64,000 nucleotides of DNA from Ophiura sarsii (GCA_035610835.1 CM069444.1:1111521-1175520), one strand, 5' to 3'; numbered from the stretch's first letter, positions 1 to 10,758 are shown. A program made the numbers and translations. The notes: a model not told the origin generated them from the sequence alone.

Positions 1-761
1 GCGCAGGTTGGAGAGTCGGCCGCATTGTTCCGATGGATCAATACGACACACACACGCTACCTGTCATTCTCTCCCCCGAAAGTCATTCAATGTGGTATTA
101 AACTCTAGCTATTTTAGCAAGCTTATGATTAAAATTGTAATGGGCCCTCACATGTATCCGTGTGAGCTGGGCGGCCCCTTACCGTCTTATAGAAAAACAA
201 CAGAGTCCAACACGGTGAACAATCAGCAAAACATGTCAACGGCCGCATTGATTTTTATTTTGTCACCGGGTTCATACTGTTCTTTACCGGGTCCTTATCG
301 GCCTGGAACAGGGCTCATACCACCTCCTCACCAGGTCCTCACCGGCCGAAACGCTTGGGTACCGACCGAACCGCCTTGATAACGTCATCAAACTGCCCTG
401 TATAAGCTGAGCGCTCAAGCTCGCCGCTTCGCTCACATTCCGGGAATGTCTGTAAAATACATTCGTACTCACATGTATCCGTGTGAGCTGGCCGGCCCAC
501 TACCGTGTGACAAATTGGTGCAGACGGTGGCACACGGTGATGTCACACGGTGGGCCGTTTCCCGTCCGTTGAACACGTTGCCGGGGACATTGCCGGCCAT
601 CCGCGCCCGGCAGGAAGTTTGAGCATGCTCAAAACTCCTGCCGTTTCCTGCCGGGTGAGTAAAAGCGGCGGCAAACGGTGAGAGCCCGGTTTGAGTACGG
701 TATACAGACGGCGCACCCGTTTCGCGCCCGTTCGCAGGGCGGTAATGGTAGGCGGCCACCT

Positions 762-1215
762 TACCGTCTAATAGAAAAACAACAGAGTCCAAACAATCAG
801 TAAAAAATGTCAACGGGCGCATTCATCTTTTGTTGTGGCTACCGGGTCCATAACGTTATATACAGGGTCTATGCCAGGTCCTCACCGGTCGGGTACCGGG
901 CTCACCGGGCTCACCGTCCTCATACATTTCTAGCTTACCGTTCTTACTGGGTGCATAACACCTCCTCACCGGGTCCTCGGTCCATGCCGTTCTACACCGG
1001 GTCTGTCCCGGGATCTCACCGGCCTTGTCCCGGGATCACCGGCCTCATACAGTTCTAGCTTACCGTTCTCACCGTGTCCTCACCGTGTGCATACCACCTC
1101 CATACCGGTTCCTAACCGGTCGAAACGCCTGGGTACCGGGCGAAACGTCTTGATTACATCATCAAACCGCCCTTTTCAAGCTGAGCGCTCAAGTCGCCGC
1201 TTCATTTGCATTCCG
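762..1215 (+). repeat. Internal direct duplication of 178-445, expanded by a GC-rich minisatellite
   Basis: The block beginning with TTACCGTCTWATAGAAAAAC at about 178 recurs at about 762. The block around AAGCTGAGCGCTCAAG near 402 recurs near 1178. Between them the second copy is longer because short units built on ACCGGGTCCTCACCGG are repeated many times (about 840-1130). This explains the many spurious open frames here. Confidence 0.75.
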
Positions 1216-1241
1216 GAATTCGTACGACCAACATTTATAAT

Positions 1242-1495
1242 ACTCTCTAAATGTAAAAGAGCTAAACCTCACTCTTTCGAGAGCTTTATGAGGGACGGAT
1301 CTTTTAAGAAGTGAAGTTCAATCTTTTCAGAGTAATTTGTCACTCTTTTAAGAGTGATTTCCACTTTTTCAGAGTGATTTTTACTCTTTTTAGAGTGAAA
1401 ATCGCTCTTTTAAGAGTGAACTTCACTCCATAAAAAGAGCTGTTCCTCCTAGCTCTCGAAAGAGTGAGTTTTAGCTCTTTTACATTTAGAGAGTT
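1242..1495. repeat. Central palindrome with an AGAGTGA/TCACTCT array
   Basis: The arm starting ACTCTCTAAATGTAAAAGAG at 1242 is matched by its reverse complement ending at 1495, over about 45 bp. The loop (about 1310-1440) is filled with alternating TCACTCTTTTAAGAGTGA-type units, themselves palindromic. The whole can fold into a nested stem and marks the axis of the element. Confidence 0.8.
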
Positions 1496-1845
1496 GCAAC
1501 GTGCCTGCTGAGAGTCTGTTCCGCGAACGGTTACTAGGCTGCATGCGGCCAGACGTCCACCACCGTCCATCACCGCCCTGCGAATGGGCGCAAAACGGGT
1601 GCGAAACGGGTGCGAACGGGTGCGCCGTCCTTATACCGTCTTCATACCGGGCTCTCATCGTTCGCCGCCGCTTTTACTCACCCGCCAGGAGTTTTGAGCA
1701 TGTTCCAAACTCCGGTGGCCGGCAAAGTCCCCTGAACGTGTTCAACGGACGGGAAACGGCCCACCGTGTGTGCCGCCGTCCGCACCCATTTTTCACACGG
1801 TAAGGGGCCGCTCAGCTCACACGGATACATATGAGGGCCCCATAA

Positions 1846-2411
1846 AATATGTATCGATAACGGTTAGATTTTAAGCAATCGAGCATCTAAGCCCTCTACG
1901 GTCATTTTTCAAGTTGATTTTTCGCAAGACTTACGGCCGTGCACCGTGAAAGTAGGACTACTATTTATTAACAACAAATAGTTAATATTATTTGTGAATG
2001 ATCTATCATTAAAATTGATATTGTTAGGTTTAATTTGATACCAACCTCGTCTGCTAAATCACTGAAGTTCCCGAGAAATCACTATTTTAATCACGGGTAT
2101 TGATAAGAAGTATTGCGCAATAAGAAAAAGTTTTCGCCTGGAACTATTTATAGGTGTGCTACCTTATAGTTAGTAGGGCTGCATTTAGTGAATATAACTC
2201 GAGGCGTGATTGCGTGTTACAATCTCTGGTTAAAATGGCGCATGCAGCGACAATACGCGGGCGTCGTGGCGACGGGACCACGCGGGAGAGAGCAAAAACA
2301 AAACAAACAGAAAGGGAGAACGAAGGACGCTGGAAAACGGGACGGAAGGGCGGATGCCCTGAAGGCCAGGACTGCAGACCGGAAAACCTAATAGTAATAG
2401 ATACGGCTCTG
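1846..2411. other. No gene seen
   Basis: AT-rich to mixed sequence between the first transposon and a short tandem duplication. The open frames near 2150-2400 are lysine/arginine-rich with no recognisable family and no splice or start context, so I do not call them. Confidence 0.5.
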
Positions 2412-2640
2412 CGAGAATCTTCTGTTGTCTATGACAGGACGATAATCAGTCTATCTCATTCCTGTTAAATGAGGTCGGAAAACATAATAGAAAGATATAT
2501 ACGGCGAGAATCTTCTGTTGCCTATGGTAGCCTGGACGTAATCAGTCTAGCTCATTCCTGTTGAATGAGAATCGGAGAACATAAATACAAGAAACAACAC
2601 TGCGAGCCTAACTTCTGAAGTCTATGGCAGACTTGTGAAC
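2412..2640 (+). repeat. Tandem repeat, about 95-bp unit, 2.4 copies
   Basis: Units start at CGAGAATCTTCTGTTG (2412), CGAGAATCTTCTGTTG (2505) and a degenerate CGAGCCTAACTTCTGAAG (2603). Each carries a CAGTCTA-CTCATTCCTGTT-AATGAG segment that can form a short hairpin. No coding sense is visible. Confidence 0.75.
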
Positions 2641-2867
2641 CTGTTCAGTACGGAACATCGCTGCTGACTTCTGTATTTTGCCGACGATAGTGAAGACCTT
2701 CAATAAGACTCTCGAACCCGCGACAACTGATCTTCTGGTGGAACAGGTAATACAAACGATAAGTGCACTTAGCCAACTAAATCAGTGATCACTAAGCGCG
2801 TGAAATGTGTTGCATTGTTTATTCATGATTTTGGTTTTATATTAAATTTTGTTGTTTATAAAGTCTG

Positions 2868-3045
2868 TGTTACGTGATCTAGTATGAGATTTATCTACGT
2901 AAATAATGAGACACTCTTGAGGTCGTGGTTTATCTTAGATGACATGTTATTAGACTCAATGTATTACTACTGCGCATGTGTGGTATAGGCGCTAGATCTG
3001 GCGATCTATTAATACATTATAATATAGGATATGAATCCTGTAACA
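2868..3045 (-). repeat. LTR (3' LTR in element orientation), intact
   Basis: The 178-bp LTR has TG...CA ends within a longer TGTTAC...GTAACA inverted terminus. It is nearly identical to the split copy at 4313-4326 plus 5630-5796. Confidence 0.9.
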
Positions 3046-3058
3046 TCTCCCTTCCTTT
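3046..3058 (-). promoter_or_regulatory. Polypurine tract of the LTR element
   Basis: On the minus strand this reads AAAGGAAGGGAGA immediately 5' of the 3' LTR, the expected place for plus-strand priming. Confidence 0.7.
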
Positions 3059-3476
3059 ATGGAAGTAGATTTAGTCAATGCATTTATATATAATATGATT
3101 ATGATGTAATCAAGTAGATATCAACTGTCAAGTTCTTTGAAATGAACAGTATGCTTCTTTGTGAGCACATGGTTGAACAGTCTTTTGTTGTATCTCAAGT
3201 TCAAATAATAATCACTATTATTGTCCATCTTCCTCTGTTATGAAAATAAGAGGTGGCTTTATTATTGTATGTAGCCTTTTTTATAAAAGAGAATATATTT
3301 ATAAACAAATGTTGCAATCTGCTAAGGCATCCTATGGCCTATTATTTTATTCTTATTCAGATGTTGCAATCCATTTTCATTCTTTCTTTGCAGCTCTCTT
3401 TCTTAGCAGAGTTCGTATTTATATCAGTCTCAGCAGGGACGTCTCGAACATTGTCTTATCTTTTTGTAGCTTTCTT

Positions 3477-3671
3477 TCAGCGAAGCGAAACATCATCGAC
3501 AAGTTCATTTCTTATATTATTTCTCTCCGTCAAGGCTCTGTTTATCATATCATATTCATCGTAAACCTTTTTACTGTTCGTAGAATTTATCTCACCATAC
3601 CAGTCTTTAATATCAAGCGTAGTTGCTGGTGTTTCATTATAAACTTCATCTATCGTTGTACAGCTTACCAT
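3477..3671 (-). pseudogene. Remnant internal open frame of the LTR element, family not recognised
   Basis: A 64-codon frame on the coding strand of the retroelement, rich in D, E, N and T, without zinc knuckle, protease or polymerase motifs. It may be a scrap of a gag-like region, but that rests only on position. Flanking frames are closed by stops. Confidence 0.25.
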
Positions 3672-4294
3672 ACCAATCTATCGCTTATCTCGGCTACGTT
3701 GCATTCTATCTTTGAACGGCTTATATATGTAGCAAAGTTTCTCTTTTCTGGGATTACATCCTGAACATTCATTGTGTTGGATGGCTTACCAGATCCTGGG
3801 CTTACATTCGAAACTCATTTTGGTTGAATGGCTTACCAAGAACTCATACTGGTAATCGCAATTCTTATTTATCAAACAGTTTTTTCATCATCACAGTCTA
3901 ACACTCACAGCCTTTGTCCTTCTTGCTGGATAAATTCTATTATTTCATTCTCTGCTTGTATATTAAACTTGAAGTATTTCTCACGAGTCACGACGAACTA
4001 TCATCAGTTTTCTGTTGTCTTTCATCATCGTCGATCTCGTCTTTCAATTCAAGCAATGCTGCTCGCCAAGTTTTTTATTTACTTTTCGCCAAAGTGTTAT
4101 TTACAGCCTGTAGCCCAGCTGCGTCAAATCCAATGCGCAGTGGCTCGTGCAATCTTTTCTCGTCTGTCACTTGCGAAACTTTTCTTCTGTTTAACGCCCA
4201 CACGATGTTGCTAAAATCGTTTTTTCTCGATGAATTCAGGAATCCTTGGCATCAAAACCTGGTTCAACATGGGCGGGAGCAATAAACAATGTCA

Positions 4295-4312
4295 AATCCC
4301 ACTCTGACACCA
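4295..4312 (-). promoter_or_regulatory. Primer binding site, tRNA-Leu type
   Basis: The minus strand reads TGGTGTCAGAGTGGGATT directly next to the LTR. It begins with TGG, complement of the tRNA CCA end. The following bases match the usual eukaryotic tRNA-Leu 3' arm pattern; the isoacceptor is inferred from memory of that pattern. Confidence 0.75.
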
Positions 4313-4326
4313 TGTTACGTGATCTA

Positions 4327-5629
4327 CACTGAAAAATAATTTGGTGTCATTTTGACACTAAAACAAGCGTCAAAATATGGGTCCTCAGTTGGCCACCTAA
4401 AGGTGTCAAATTGACACCATTATGGGTGTAAAATATGACACCTTAGGGTGTCATATTCATTTTGACACCTTTGGGTGGTTACCTGAGGACCCATTTTCGA
4501 AAATGCCTTTACACCCCAAATGGGGTGTAATATTGACTCTCTTTAAGTGTCATATTGAGTTTGACACCCTAAAGGTGTCAAATTGACACCATTATGGGTG
4601 TCAAATTGACACCAATATGGGTGTCAAATTGACACCTTTGGGTGTCATATTCATTTTGACACCTTTGGGTGGTTACCTGAGGACCCATTTTCGAAAAATG
4701 TCATTACACCCCCAATGGGGTGTAATATTGACTCTCTTAAGAGTCATATTGAGATAGCACATGTTTAGGAGCCGTTTTCTCGTCGCCATTTTGTTTGCAT
4801 GTTACGAGCCGGTAAGTACCGATCTGCTCCATTTCCAGACATTTTTGATAATAATTATGATACAATTAGCGTAATGTAAGACGTCCGTATGAAAAAGATG
4901 ACCACTGAGCCAGATAAATCGGGCTACATGTATGTAATGTTGCACATATCATCGTATGCATGCATGACGAACACACACATAGTACTAGTAGGTCCATGCA
5001 CTGACACAGTCCAACAAAATGCTAGTCTCTGACTATGAAATTGTAATTAATTTCATCAGTTAGTTGGCGCAATATTAAACAACATGAACAAGGCTTACAT
5101 TACGCTAATTGTATCATAATTATTATAAAAAATGTCTGGAAATGGAGCAGATCGGTACTTACCAGTCTTACCGGCTCGTAACATGCAAACAAAATGGCGA
5201 CGAGAAAACGCATGCGTTGATATGTTGATAGACGCCCAAATTGGTGTCAGAATTACACCAATTTGGTGTCAGAATTACACCAATTGGTGTCAGAATTACA
5301 CCCGTTGGTGTCAGAATTACACCAATTGGTGTCAAAATGACACCAATTGGTGTCATGCTGCTTCGACACCTCTAAAAACCGTGAGCTTTCCCGCCAACTA
5401 TTGACGCCCTTGGAGTTATTTCAATTAATCTGACACCAGTTTTGGTGTAAATCACTAAATGATCACTGAAAGGTGTCCGTCGGACACTTAACGGTGTCAA
5501 CGTAAATTATGTGCAAACCCATATCATTGACGATTACACCAATTTTGGAGTCAAAATAACGCCTTTGTAAGTGTCATTTACAGTTGACTCCAAGAAGGCG
5601 TCGCTGTGACACCAATTTATTTTTCAGTG
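4327..5629. mobile_element. CACTG-ended DNA element inserted in the LTR, TA target duplication
   Basis: The left end CACTGAAAAATAATTTGGTG and the right end (5607-5629) are inverted repeats of each other, differing at about one base. TA flanks both (4325-4326, 5630-5631), and removing the element restores the LTR sequence seen at 2868-3045. The interior is a near-palindrome: the segment around 4767-4880 is matched inverted at about 5094-5215. Both halves carry arrays of GGTGTCA/TGACACC. There is no coding capacity. CACTG ends with a 2-bp duplication could fit an EnSpm/CACTA-like or Tc1/mariner-like group; I cannot decide. Confidence 0.9.
4366..4750 (+). repeat. Two tandem copies of an about 192-bp unit rich in GGTGTCA
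   Basis: Each unit contains TTGGGTGGTTACCTGAGGAC followed by CCCATTTTCGAAAA and an ATGGGGTGTAATATTGACTC segment. Copies break near 4557. The right arm holds a simpler 20-bp array, GGTGTCAGAATTACACCAAT, at about 5244-5350. Confidence 0.8.
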
Positions 5630-5852
5630 TAGTATTAGATTTATATACGTAAATAAACAGACACTCTTGAGATCGTGGTTTATCTTAGATCGACATGTTA
5701 TTAGACTCAATGTATTACTACTGCGCATGTGTGGTATAGGCGCTAGATATGGCGATCTATTTTTACATTATAATATAGGATATGAATCCTGTAACAGTCT
5801 GTGTATAGTAAATTGTTTAATTGTAAAGTCCGAGCTAACTCGGGTCGTGACA

Positions 5853-5900
5853 AACACTGATGCTAGAGTCGATCCTGTGTAGCACTCTAGCATCAGTGTT
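5853..5900. repeat. Perfect 16-bp stem hairpin
   Basis: AACACTGATGCTAGAG (5853-5868) pairs perfectly with 5885-5900 across a 16-base loop. It sits just outside the LTR element. It is followed by neither a T-run nor a stem-loop terminator pattern meaningful for a eukaryote. Confidence 0.8.
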
Positions 5901-6179
5901 GATGAACAGCTTGTTTTCGAAACGTCCGCGAGGTATGTTTTAAATCTGGATTAGATATTATAAAACCAATCTACAATGTTAATCTAACAGTCCTGATGAA
6001 CATCTTCAACAATATTAATATTTGTTGCCATTTCATCCTCATGTTTTCTTACTAAGCTTCCCCTCCCTGTATTACTCCTCCTCCGAACCTTTTTTGGAAT
6101 GTTTGACAATCACTGCGGCCCGTGAATGGATCTCAAAATCACGTCGAGGCCCGGGTGGTAGAAAAGGTTGCACATGCTT

Positions 6180-6467
6180 GCCTTAAATCCATACGTGGTT
6201 GTAGAGATAGTAGATAAGCGTCCTCTATAATTAATGTACACCATATATTCTATACAACATTGGCATGATTGGTAATGCTTGATATAAACATCTCTATACA
6301 GTTGTTATTATAACCTCATCTGGACAAAGCTGCTCTTACACACCAAGTATGATAATCAGAAACGACCCCTTAAACCCATGCGTGGTGGTAGAGATGGTAG
6401 ATAAGCGCCCTCTGTAATTAGTGTACACCATATATTCTCCACAACAATGCTTGTTATAAACATCTCT
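6180..6467 (+). repeat. Partly tandem direct repeat, continued at 9292-9412
   Basis: CCTTAAATCCATACGTGG (about 6182) and CCTTAAACCCATGCGTGG (about 6369) begin similar stretches running to AACATCTCT. The part after AACATCTCT in copy one (CTATACAGTTGTTATTATAA) recurs from 9292, because copy two is split by the transposon at 6468-9291. A third start, CCTTAAATCGATGCGTGG, lies near 9372. Confidence 0.75.
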
Positions 6468-6550
6468 GGTCATGTGTTATAAGCTCGCCTCCTTTTGCGT
6501 TACACACGGATTTTGGCTTTCGCGACATGATTTTAACTTTACACATTTAT

Positions 6551-7271
6551 ATTTAATAATAATAATAATAATAAAACCATGCTTATTGAGCGCATAACAC
6601 AATTATAAGTCCCTATGCGCTAAAACAAATAAAACAGAACGCAAATATACAAAACTATAGTAGTAACAAAATACAAGACAAAAGGGAAATCAAGCATTAA
6701 CATTAAATAGGTAAGTTTTTAGCGATGATTTGAACTGTTCAAGAGTTTTGGCTGATTTAACATGATATGGTAATTGACTCCAAAGTTCAGCAGAAGCATC
6801 TTGAAAAAAACGGCGTCCATATGATGTAGAAGGTGAAGAAACATGATCAAGAATATATTGTGAGCGAGAACGGAGATTGCGTGTGGGCTTGTAATGTTGT
6901 ATGAGATCTTGGAGGTACATATGTGCTAGACCACGAGAACATTTAAAAGTTAATAGAAGAATCTTGAACATAATGCGTGATTTGATTGGTAACCAGTGTA
7001 AGTCACGAAGGACAGGAGAAATGTGACAGCGAATCTTGGAGAGAGTAACAAGTCGAGCAGCTGAATTTCGTATGCGTTGAAGTTTTGAGATCTGCGTTTC
7101 AGAGATAGCAAATAGCAGACTGTTACAATTATCAAGTCGACATGTCACAAAAGCATGGATTAGTCTTTCAGTGTTTGGCTGGTCAAGATATCGACGACTT
7201 TAACCTATCTTGTAAGAGCATGAGAGGCCGCACGACAAATATTATTGATATGGACATCCATCATGAGATAA
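6551..7271 (-). mobile_element. 3' part of a CR1/L2-like LINE, 5'-truncated
   Basis: A (TAA)n tail at about 6553-6576 marks the 3' end on the minus strand. The uninterrupted sister copy (49,721-49,741) shows the empty site TTATATTTGCTTGTAT, so this block is an insertion. The 5' boundary near 7271 is read from that alignment. Confidence 0.85.
6690..7148 (-). pseudogene. C-terminal part of LINE reverse transcriptase
   Basis: A 152-residue open frame matches the usual tail of CR1/L2/Jockey-type ORF2 proteins. It has CRLDNCNSLL, then LQRIRNSAARLV, then PVLRDLHWLPI and FKILLLTFKC, ending with AELWSQLP and FKSSLKTYLF. These motifs lie downstream of the RT catalytic core, which is missing. It is dead as an isolated fragment, though this stretch remains open. 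Confidence 0.9.
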
Positions 7272-7883
7272 GTTTGCTTGTATACCCCCTGAGGTAGTAA
7301 AAGTATATATTTCTGTAGAGAAATTGCATGAGAAAACCGAATATGCCATTGAAATTATAGTACAACCAAGGACTAAAATGGTATGATGCACAATGTTCGG
7401 GAAAATATCAGAGTTTTTATTTTTTATTTTGAGATCCATATATTGTTTATACCTACCCTTATCATTATTTACTTTACATATTGGAATTCCTCATGAAATT
7501 ACCCATCAGATGATATTTAATTGTCAAAGGTTACTACGCCGGTAAGGTAATTTTACCGGCAAGTGAATATCTCCAATTTTTATTTTATATATTTTTAGAA
7601 TTTTCAGAAATATTTGTTAAGGATGTACCCATCCCTGATCTAAACTGCATTTCTGAATTCCTCTAGTTACAAGCTTTCCAAAAATGTATACTTTTGCTAT
7701 CATAGGTTGCAAACTTTTTCTGTTTTGGTCATTTTTATAAATCCGGTAAATTGAGGCTGATTATTCATGTTTACTGTGTAGCGAATAGGAAGAAAGCTGA
7801 TGATCATGGTCTTATCCATAATTAATTACTTGTCACAAATAGTTGACAAGTCTGTTGAATCACATACTTAAATACTGATAAAT

Positions 7884-8946
7884 GGCCATGTGTTTTGAAC
7901 TCGCCCCCCTTCCCGATGTCCATATTTTTACATTTTACACCATCTGAGAAGATTCGAATTAGCATATCGCAATAACTACTCGTTCTACTACATAAAAAGT
8001 ATATATTTTCTGAGCGGAAATCTCACAAGGAATCCAAATATGCGATTGGAATTTGCATAGGACCTTATGGTAACATCTTGTGATTAAAAATGTTCAAAGA
8101 ATATAGATTTTTTTTCTTCATATTTTGATTAAAGCTCAATATTTTTTTTAAATTCCTATCCCAATCATCAGTATACTGTGCATATTAGTTCCTCATGCAA
8201 TTTACCCATCAGAACATAATGGTTGTCAAGGGTAACTTGTTGAAATATACTATATCGGGAAGTAAATGAGCGCAAACGTTTACACTTCATATTTATTAGA
8301 GTTTTCACATATATATTTTTGGCTATTCACCCTATCCTGATGTAAGCGGGATTTTTGAATTCCCCTATTTGAGAGCTTTCCAAAAATGTATAACTTTGCT
8401 ATCATCGGTTGAATAATTCTGTTGTTATAGTCATGTATGTAAAACCGATGAATTAGGGCAAGTTCACTGTGTAGTGAATAGGGAAAAAGCCAAGGACAAT
8501 GCAATCGATTCGTGATTACAATTGTTACGTAATAGTTGACACGTTTGTTGAAACAGAAACTTATAGAATATAAAACAATCTATAAAATGAGAGCAAAATC
8601 CTGTTTGTACCATACAGATATGAGGAGTTATTGTAATTTGAACGTAGAATTCGGAAAATTTTCTATATTCCCCATAGAGATTGTACACAGCGCCACCGAC
8701 ACCGCCGCCACCGCCACCGCCGCCACCCCTGACTTTCGAAATATAATCAATCATATCTCAGCCAAACAATTATAGAAATACCTGATTTATTCACACAGTG
8801 TAGCTAGATAAATAAGCTTTCAAATGAGACCTAAACCATAGCTCTACCACATATAGTTATTGAGTTAATAGAGAGAGATGGATGATTCGTCACCAAAAAT
8901 GCAACGCCGCCACCCTTTTTGGGTGGTCAGTTCAAAACACATGGCC
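7884..8946. mobile_element. Nested 4-bp-duplication element, GGCCA ends
   Basis: The left end GGCCATGTGTTTTGAACT and the right end (8929-8946) are inverted copies. AAAT flanks both sides (7880-7883, 8947-8950). The sister copy shows the empty site with a single AAAT (TTCTAAATATACTTTAAAA near 50,333). Length is 1,063 bp. The interior resembles the element it landed in, including a GCCACC-rich stretch (about 8690-8728), so it is a diverged relative that inserted into its own kind. Confidence 0.9.
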
Positions 8947-9412
8947 AAATATCCTTTAAAATGGGTCCAGTATGGTGTTTGTAACATTAGTGAATGACTA
9001 GTTATTGTAAAAAGAACAAAGCATGGGATTATCCCCATTGAGTTTGTACAGGCGGCACCCCTTCCGGCACCACCCCTGGTTCCCAAACTTCAAACAGCTG
9101 TATCCCCCTTCGGTATTAGATATACCAATACCATTTTGCAGGCGGATAGCTTGTTATTAGGGCTTTAAAATGATACCAAATTTGTTGAGATAGCTTTTGT
9201 GGTTTTAAAAACATTTAAGGAATATGACAGCATGAAACTAAAAAGTGTAACAGCACCACCCTATTTGGAGGCGAGTTCATAACGCGTGACCCTCTATACA
9301 GTTGTTATAATAACCTCATCTGGACAAAGCTGCTCTAACACACCAAAGATTATCATCAACAACAACAACCCCTTAAATCGATGCGTGGTGGTAGAGATGC
9401 ATAGATAAGCTG

Positions 9413-9761
9413 ATCGAGATGGGAAATTCAGCGAAATTGTTGTGTCCGTTGCACTCGAGTACGCGTCCTATCGCATTCTACTTGACTGGTGGACTATTGT
9501 TTCACCACTTTTCATATTTTCCACTATTCATGAGTTCTGCTTGCCTGTTCTTACTGCATCATTTGCGTTTCAACTGCGTCAAGGAGTGTATATATAATAG
9601 GAGGGGACAGTTAGCTCATTTGCATATTTGTCATTAATATGATTAACCCTGCCTTGACCCTATGCCCTGCTGTGAGAGGTCACAGATACCGCCCTCTAAC
9701 ATGAGAGGGGACTTTTCTATTGTTCTCATGCACAGCGTTGGCGATGAGCGACCGAGAAGTA
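9413..9761. other. No gene seen
   Basis: Mixed sequence between transposons. One 72-codon frame has no recognisable motif or conservation and is not called. Confidence 0.5.
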
Positions 9762-10446
9762 CAGGATGTAACAAAAAAAGTTATACAGTTTTGAAAAAAA
9801 TATTAAAAATATCTCCCGTATAATTTCTGTTTCGAGTTTTAGTGGCTTGCAAGAGGAATTTTCTTAGCTTTCGAATAAGCTTTGTTTCATGACAAACGAT
9901 GGCCGGTAAGCAGAGATATGATCAATTGTCTAAAGTAGTCAAGAAATCACCTGGGCCACTTTGGTTAAATCAATGGTAAAATCACTGGGATGAATATGAA
10001 TAGAATCGAACTAGGAGCATAGCAGTATAGCGCTCTTGTTAGACAACAATGGTTCGTTTCAAGTGGTTAAAAGTATTACAAAGAAGGTTAGGTCTTTACT
10101 AATATTATTTATTTATTTTATGAATTTATTTATTCAAATGAAATAAAAACTATTTGAAAAATAATTATATTGTTATCTTTAATGTTCCTTGCATGATACC
10201 CTAACCATTTAATTTGTACAAGCAAGATTGTATGATATTATTGTGAAAGTGGCCCAACCCGATTTCTAGACGACTTAGTAGATTAGTCATAAATTGTAAA
10301 CGCAAGTAGTTAAAAAGACCAACTAAAATGATTCTGGTAGCCAAAACGAAACTTAACACAGAGTGTAAGAGATTTTGACATTGCATGATTTTAACATTTA
10401 ATTAAAAATAAAATTGCGATTGTATAACTTTTTTTGTTACAGTCTG
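9762..10446 (-). mobile_element. TA-flanked MITE, copy 1 (inverted relative to copies 2 and 3)
   Basis: The ends are CAGGATGTAACAAAAAAAG and the reverse complement of a right end reading CAGACTGTAACAAAAAAAG. TA flanks both sides. At 685 bp and non-coding, it is colinear in reverse with 19,364-20,029 and 20,407-21,092. The TIR extends through GTTATACA. A Tc1/mariner origin is inferred from CAG ends plus TA. Confidence 0.9.
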
Positions 10447-10758
10447 TATAACAAAAGCGTACATAAAACAGATCGATTCGAAGCAGTAATTTGAATACAT
10501 GAAACACGCAACACGTCACACAACGTCCAGTCTAACAATGATTGTTGACCGTATAATTTTTTGTGTTCGAAAATGTCAACATTTTTTACCGTTCTTTCAA
10601 AAATAAGGAGTATAATCACATTATAAACACATTTTGTGCGAGAGTAACATACAAATATGATATAAAATGGCAAAAATGACACGATAAAAATCCGTTCGTT
10701 ATAAATAAATGGTTAAATGAATAAATAATTAAACTATCACCATCTACACTCGTCGATC

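Larger units (their letters stand above)
141..1842. mobile_element. Non-autonomous DNA transposon with inverted ends, PIF/Harbinger-like by its 3-bp target duplication
   Basis: The left end (TGGGCCCTCACATGTATCCG, continuing to about 185) is matched by the reverse complement of the right end (about 1797-1842) over about 45 bp with a few differences. Both ends are flanked by TAA (138-140 and 1843-1845). A 3-bp TWA duplication is typical of PIF/Harbinger elements; assignment to that superfamily is inference. The interior is GC-richer than its surroundings and has no convincing coding sequence. A second copy of the terminal sequence begins near 470, and the stretch 600-720 is matched inverted at about 1650-1720, so the element is internally rearranged or nested. 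Confidence 0.7.
2868..5796 (-). mobile_element. LTR retrotransposon, minus strand, internally deleted, 178-bp LTRs
   Basis: Two direct copies of an LTR that begins TGTTAC and ends GTAACA lie at 2868-3045 and at 4313-4326 joined to 5630-5796. The second is split by a later DNA element. Both outer flanks carry GTCTG (2863-2867 and 5797-5801), a 5-bp target duplication. On the minus strand the sequence just inside the upstream LTR reads TGGTGTCAGAGTGGGATT, complementary to the 3' end of a tRNA-Leu type primer. Just before the other LTR is a purine run, AAAGGAAGGGAGA. These fix the orientation as minus. The interior (3046-4312) is about 1.27 kb, too short for gag-pol, and its frames are broken. 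It is a non-autonomous or deleted copy. Gypsy, copia or BEL cannot be decided without coding domains. Confidence 0.9.
6468..9291. mobile_element. DNA transposon with 4-bp target duplication and GGTCA ends, carrying two insertions
   Basis: The left end GGTCATGTGTTATAAGCTCG and the reverse complement of the right end, GGTCACGCGTTATGAACTCG, form a TIR of about 25 bp that ends in CCTCC. CTCT flanks both sides (6464-6467, 9292-9295). Excluding a LINE fragment (about 6551-7271) and a related nested element (7884-8946), the remaining body of about 1.04 kb is colinear with the uninterrupted copy at 49,645-50,708. It has no coding capacity. The termini and 4-bp duplication are shared with the coding element at 11,966-17,881. 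Confidence 0.9.

Noticed and set aside
2154..2468. 104-codon lysine/arginine-rich frame
   Set aside because: Low-complexity, purine-rich DNA with no motif, no splice context and overlap with a tandem repeat.
5132..5404. 90-codon frame with repeated WCQNYT
   Set aside because: It is a translation of the 20-bp GGTGTCA array inside the CACTG element.
8536..8775. Frame with alternating ATATAATAAT near 8.7 kb
   Set aside because: It is caused by a GCCACC-rich simple repeat within a nested non-coding transposon.
10201..10386. 61-codon frame shared by MITE copies 1 and 3
   Set aside because: Copies differ at several replacement sites, copy 2 is broken, and the frame lies in a non-coding MITE; shared ancestry explains it.
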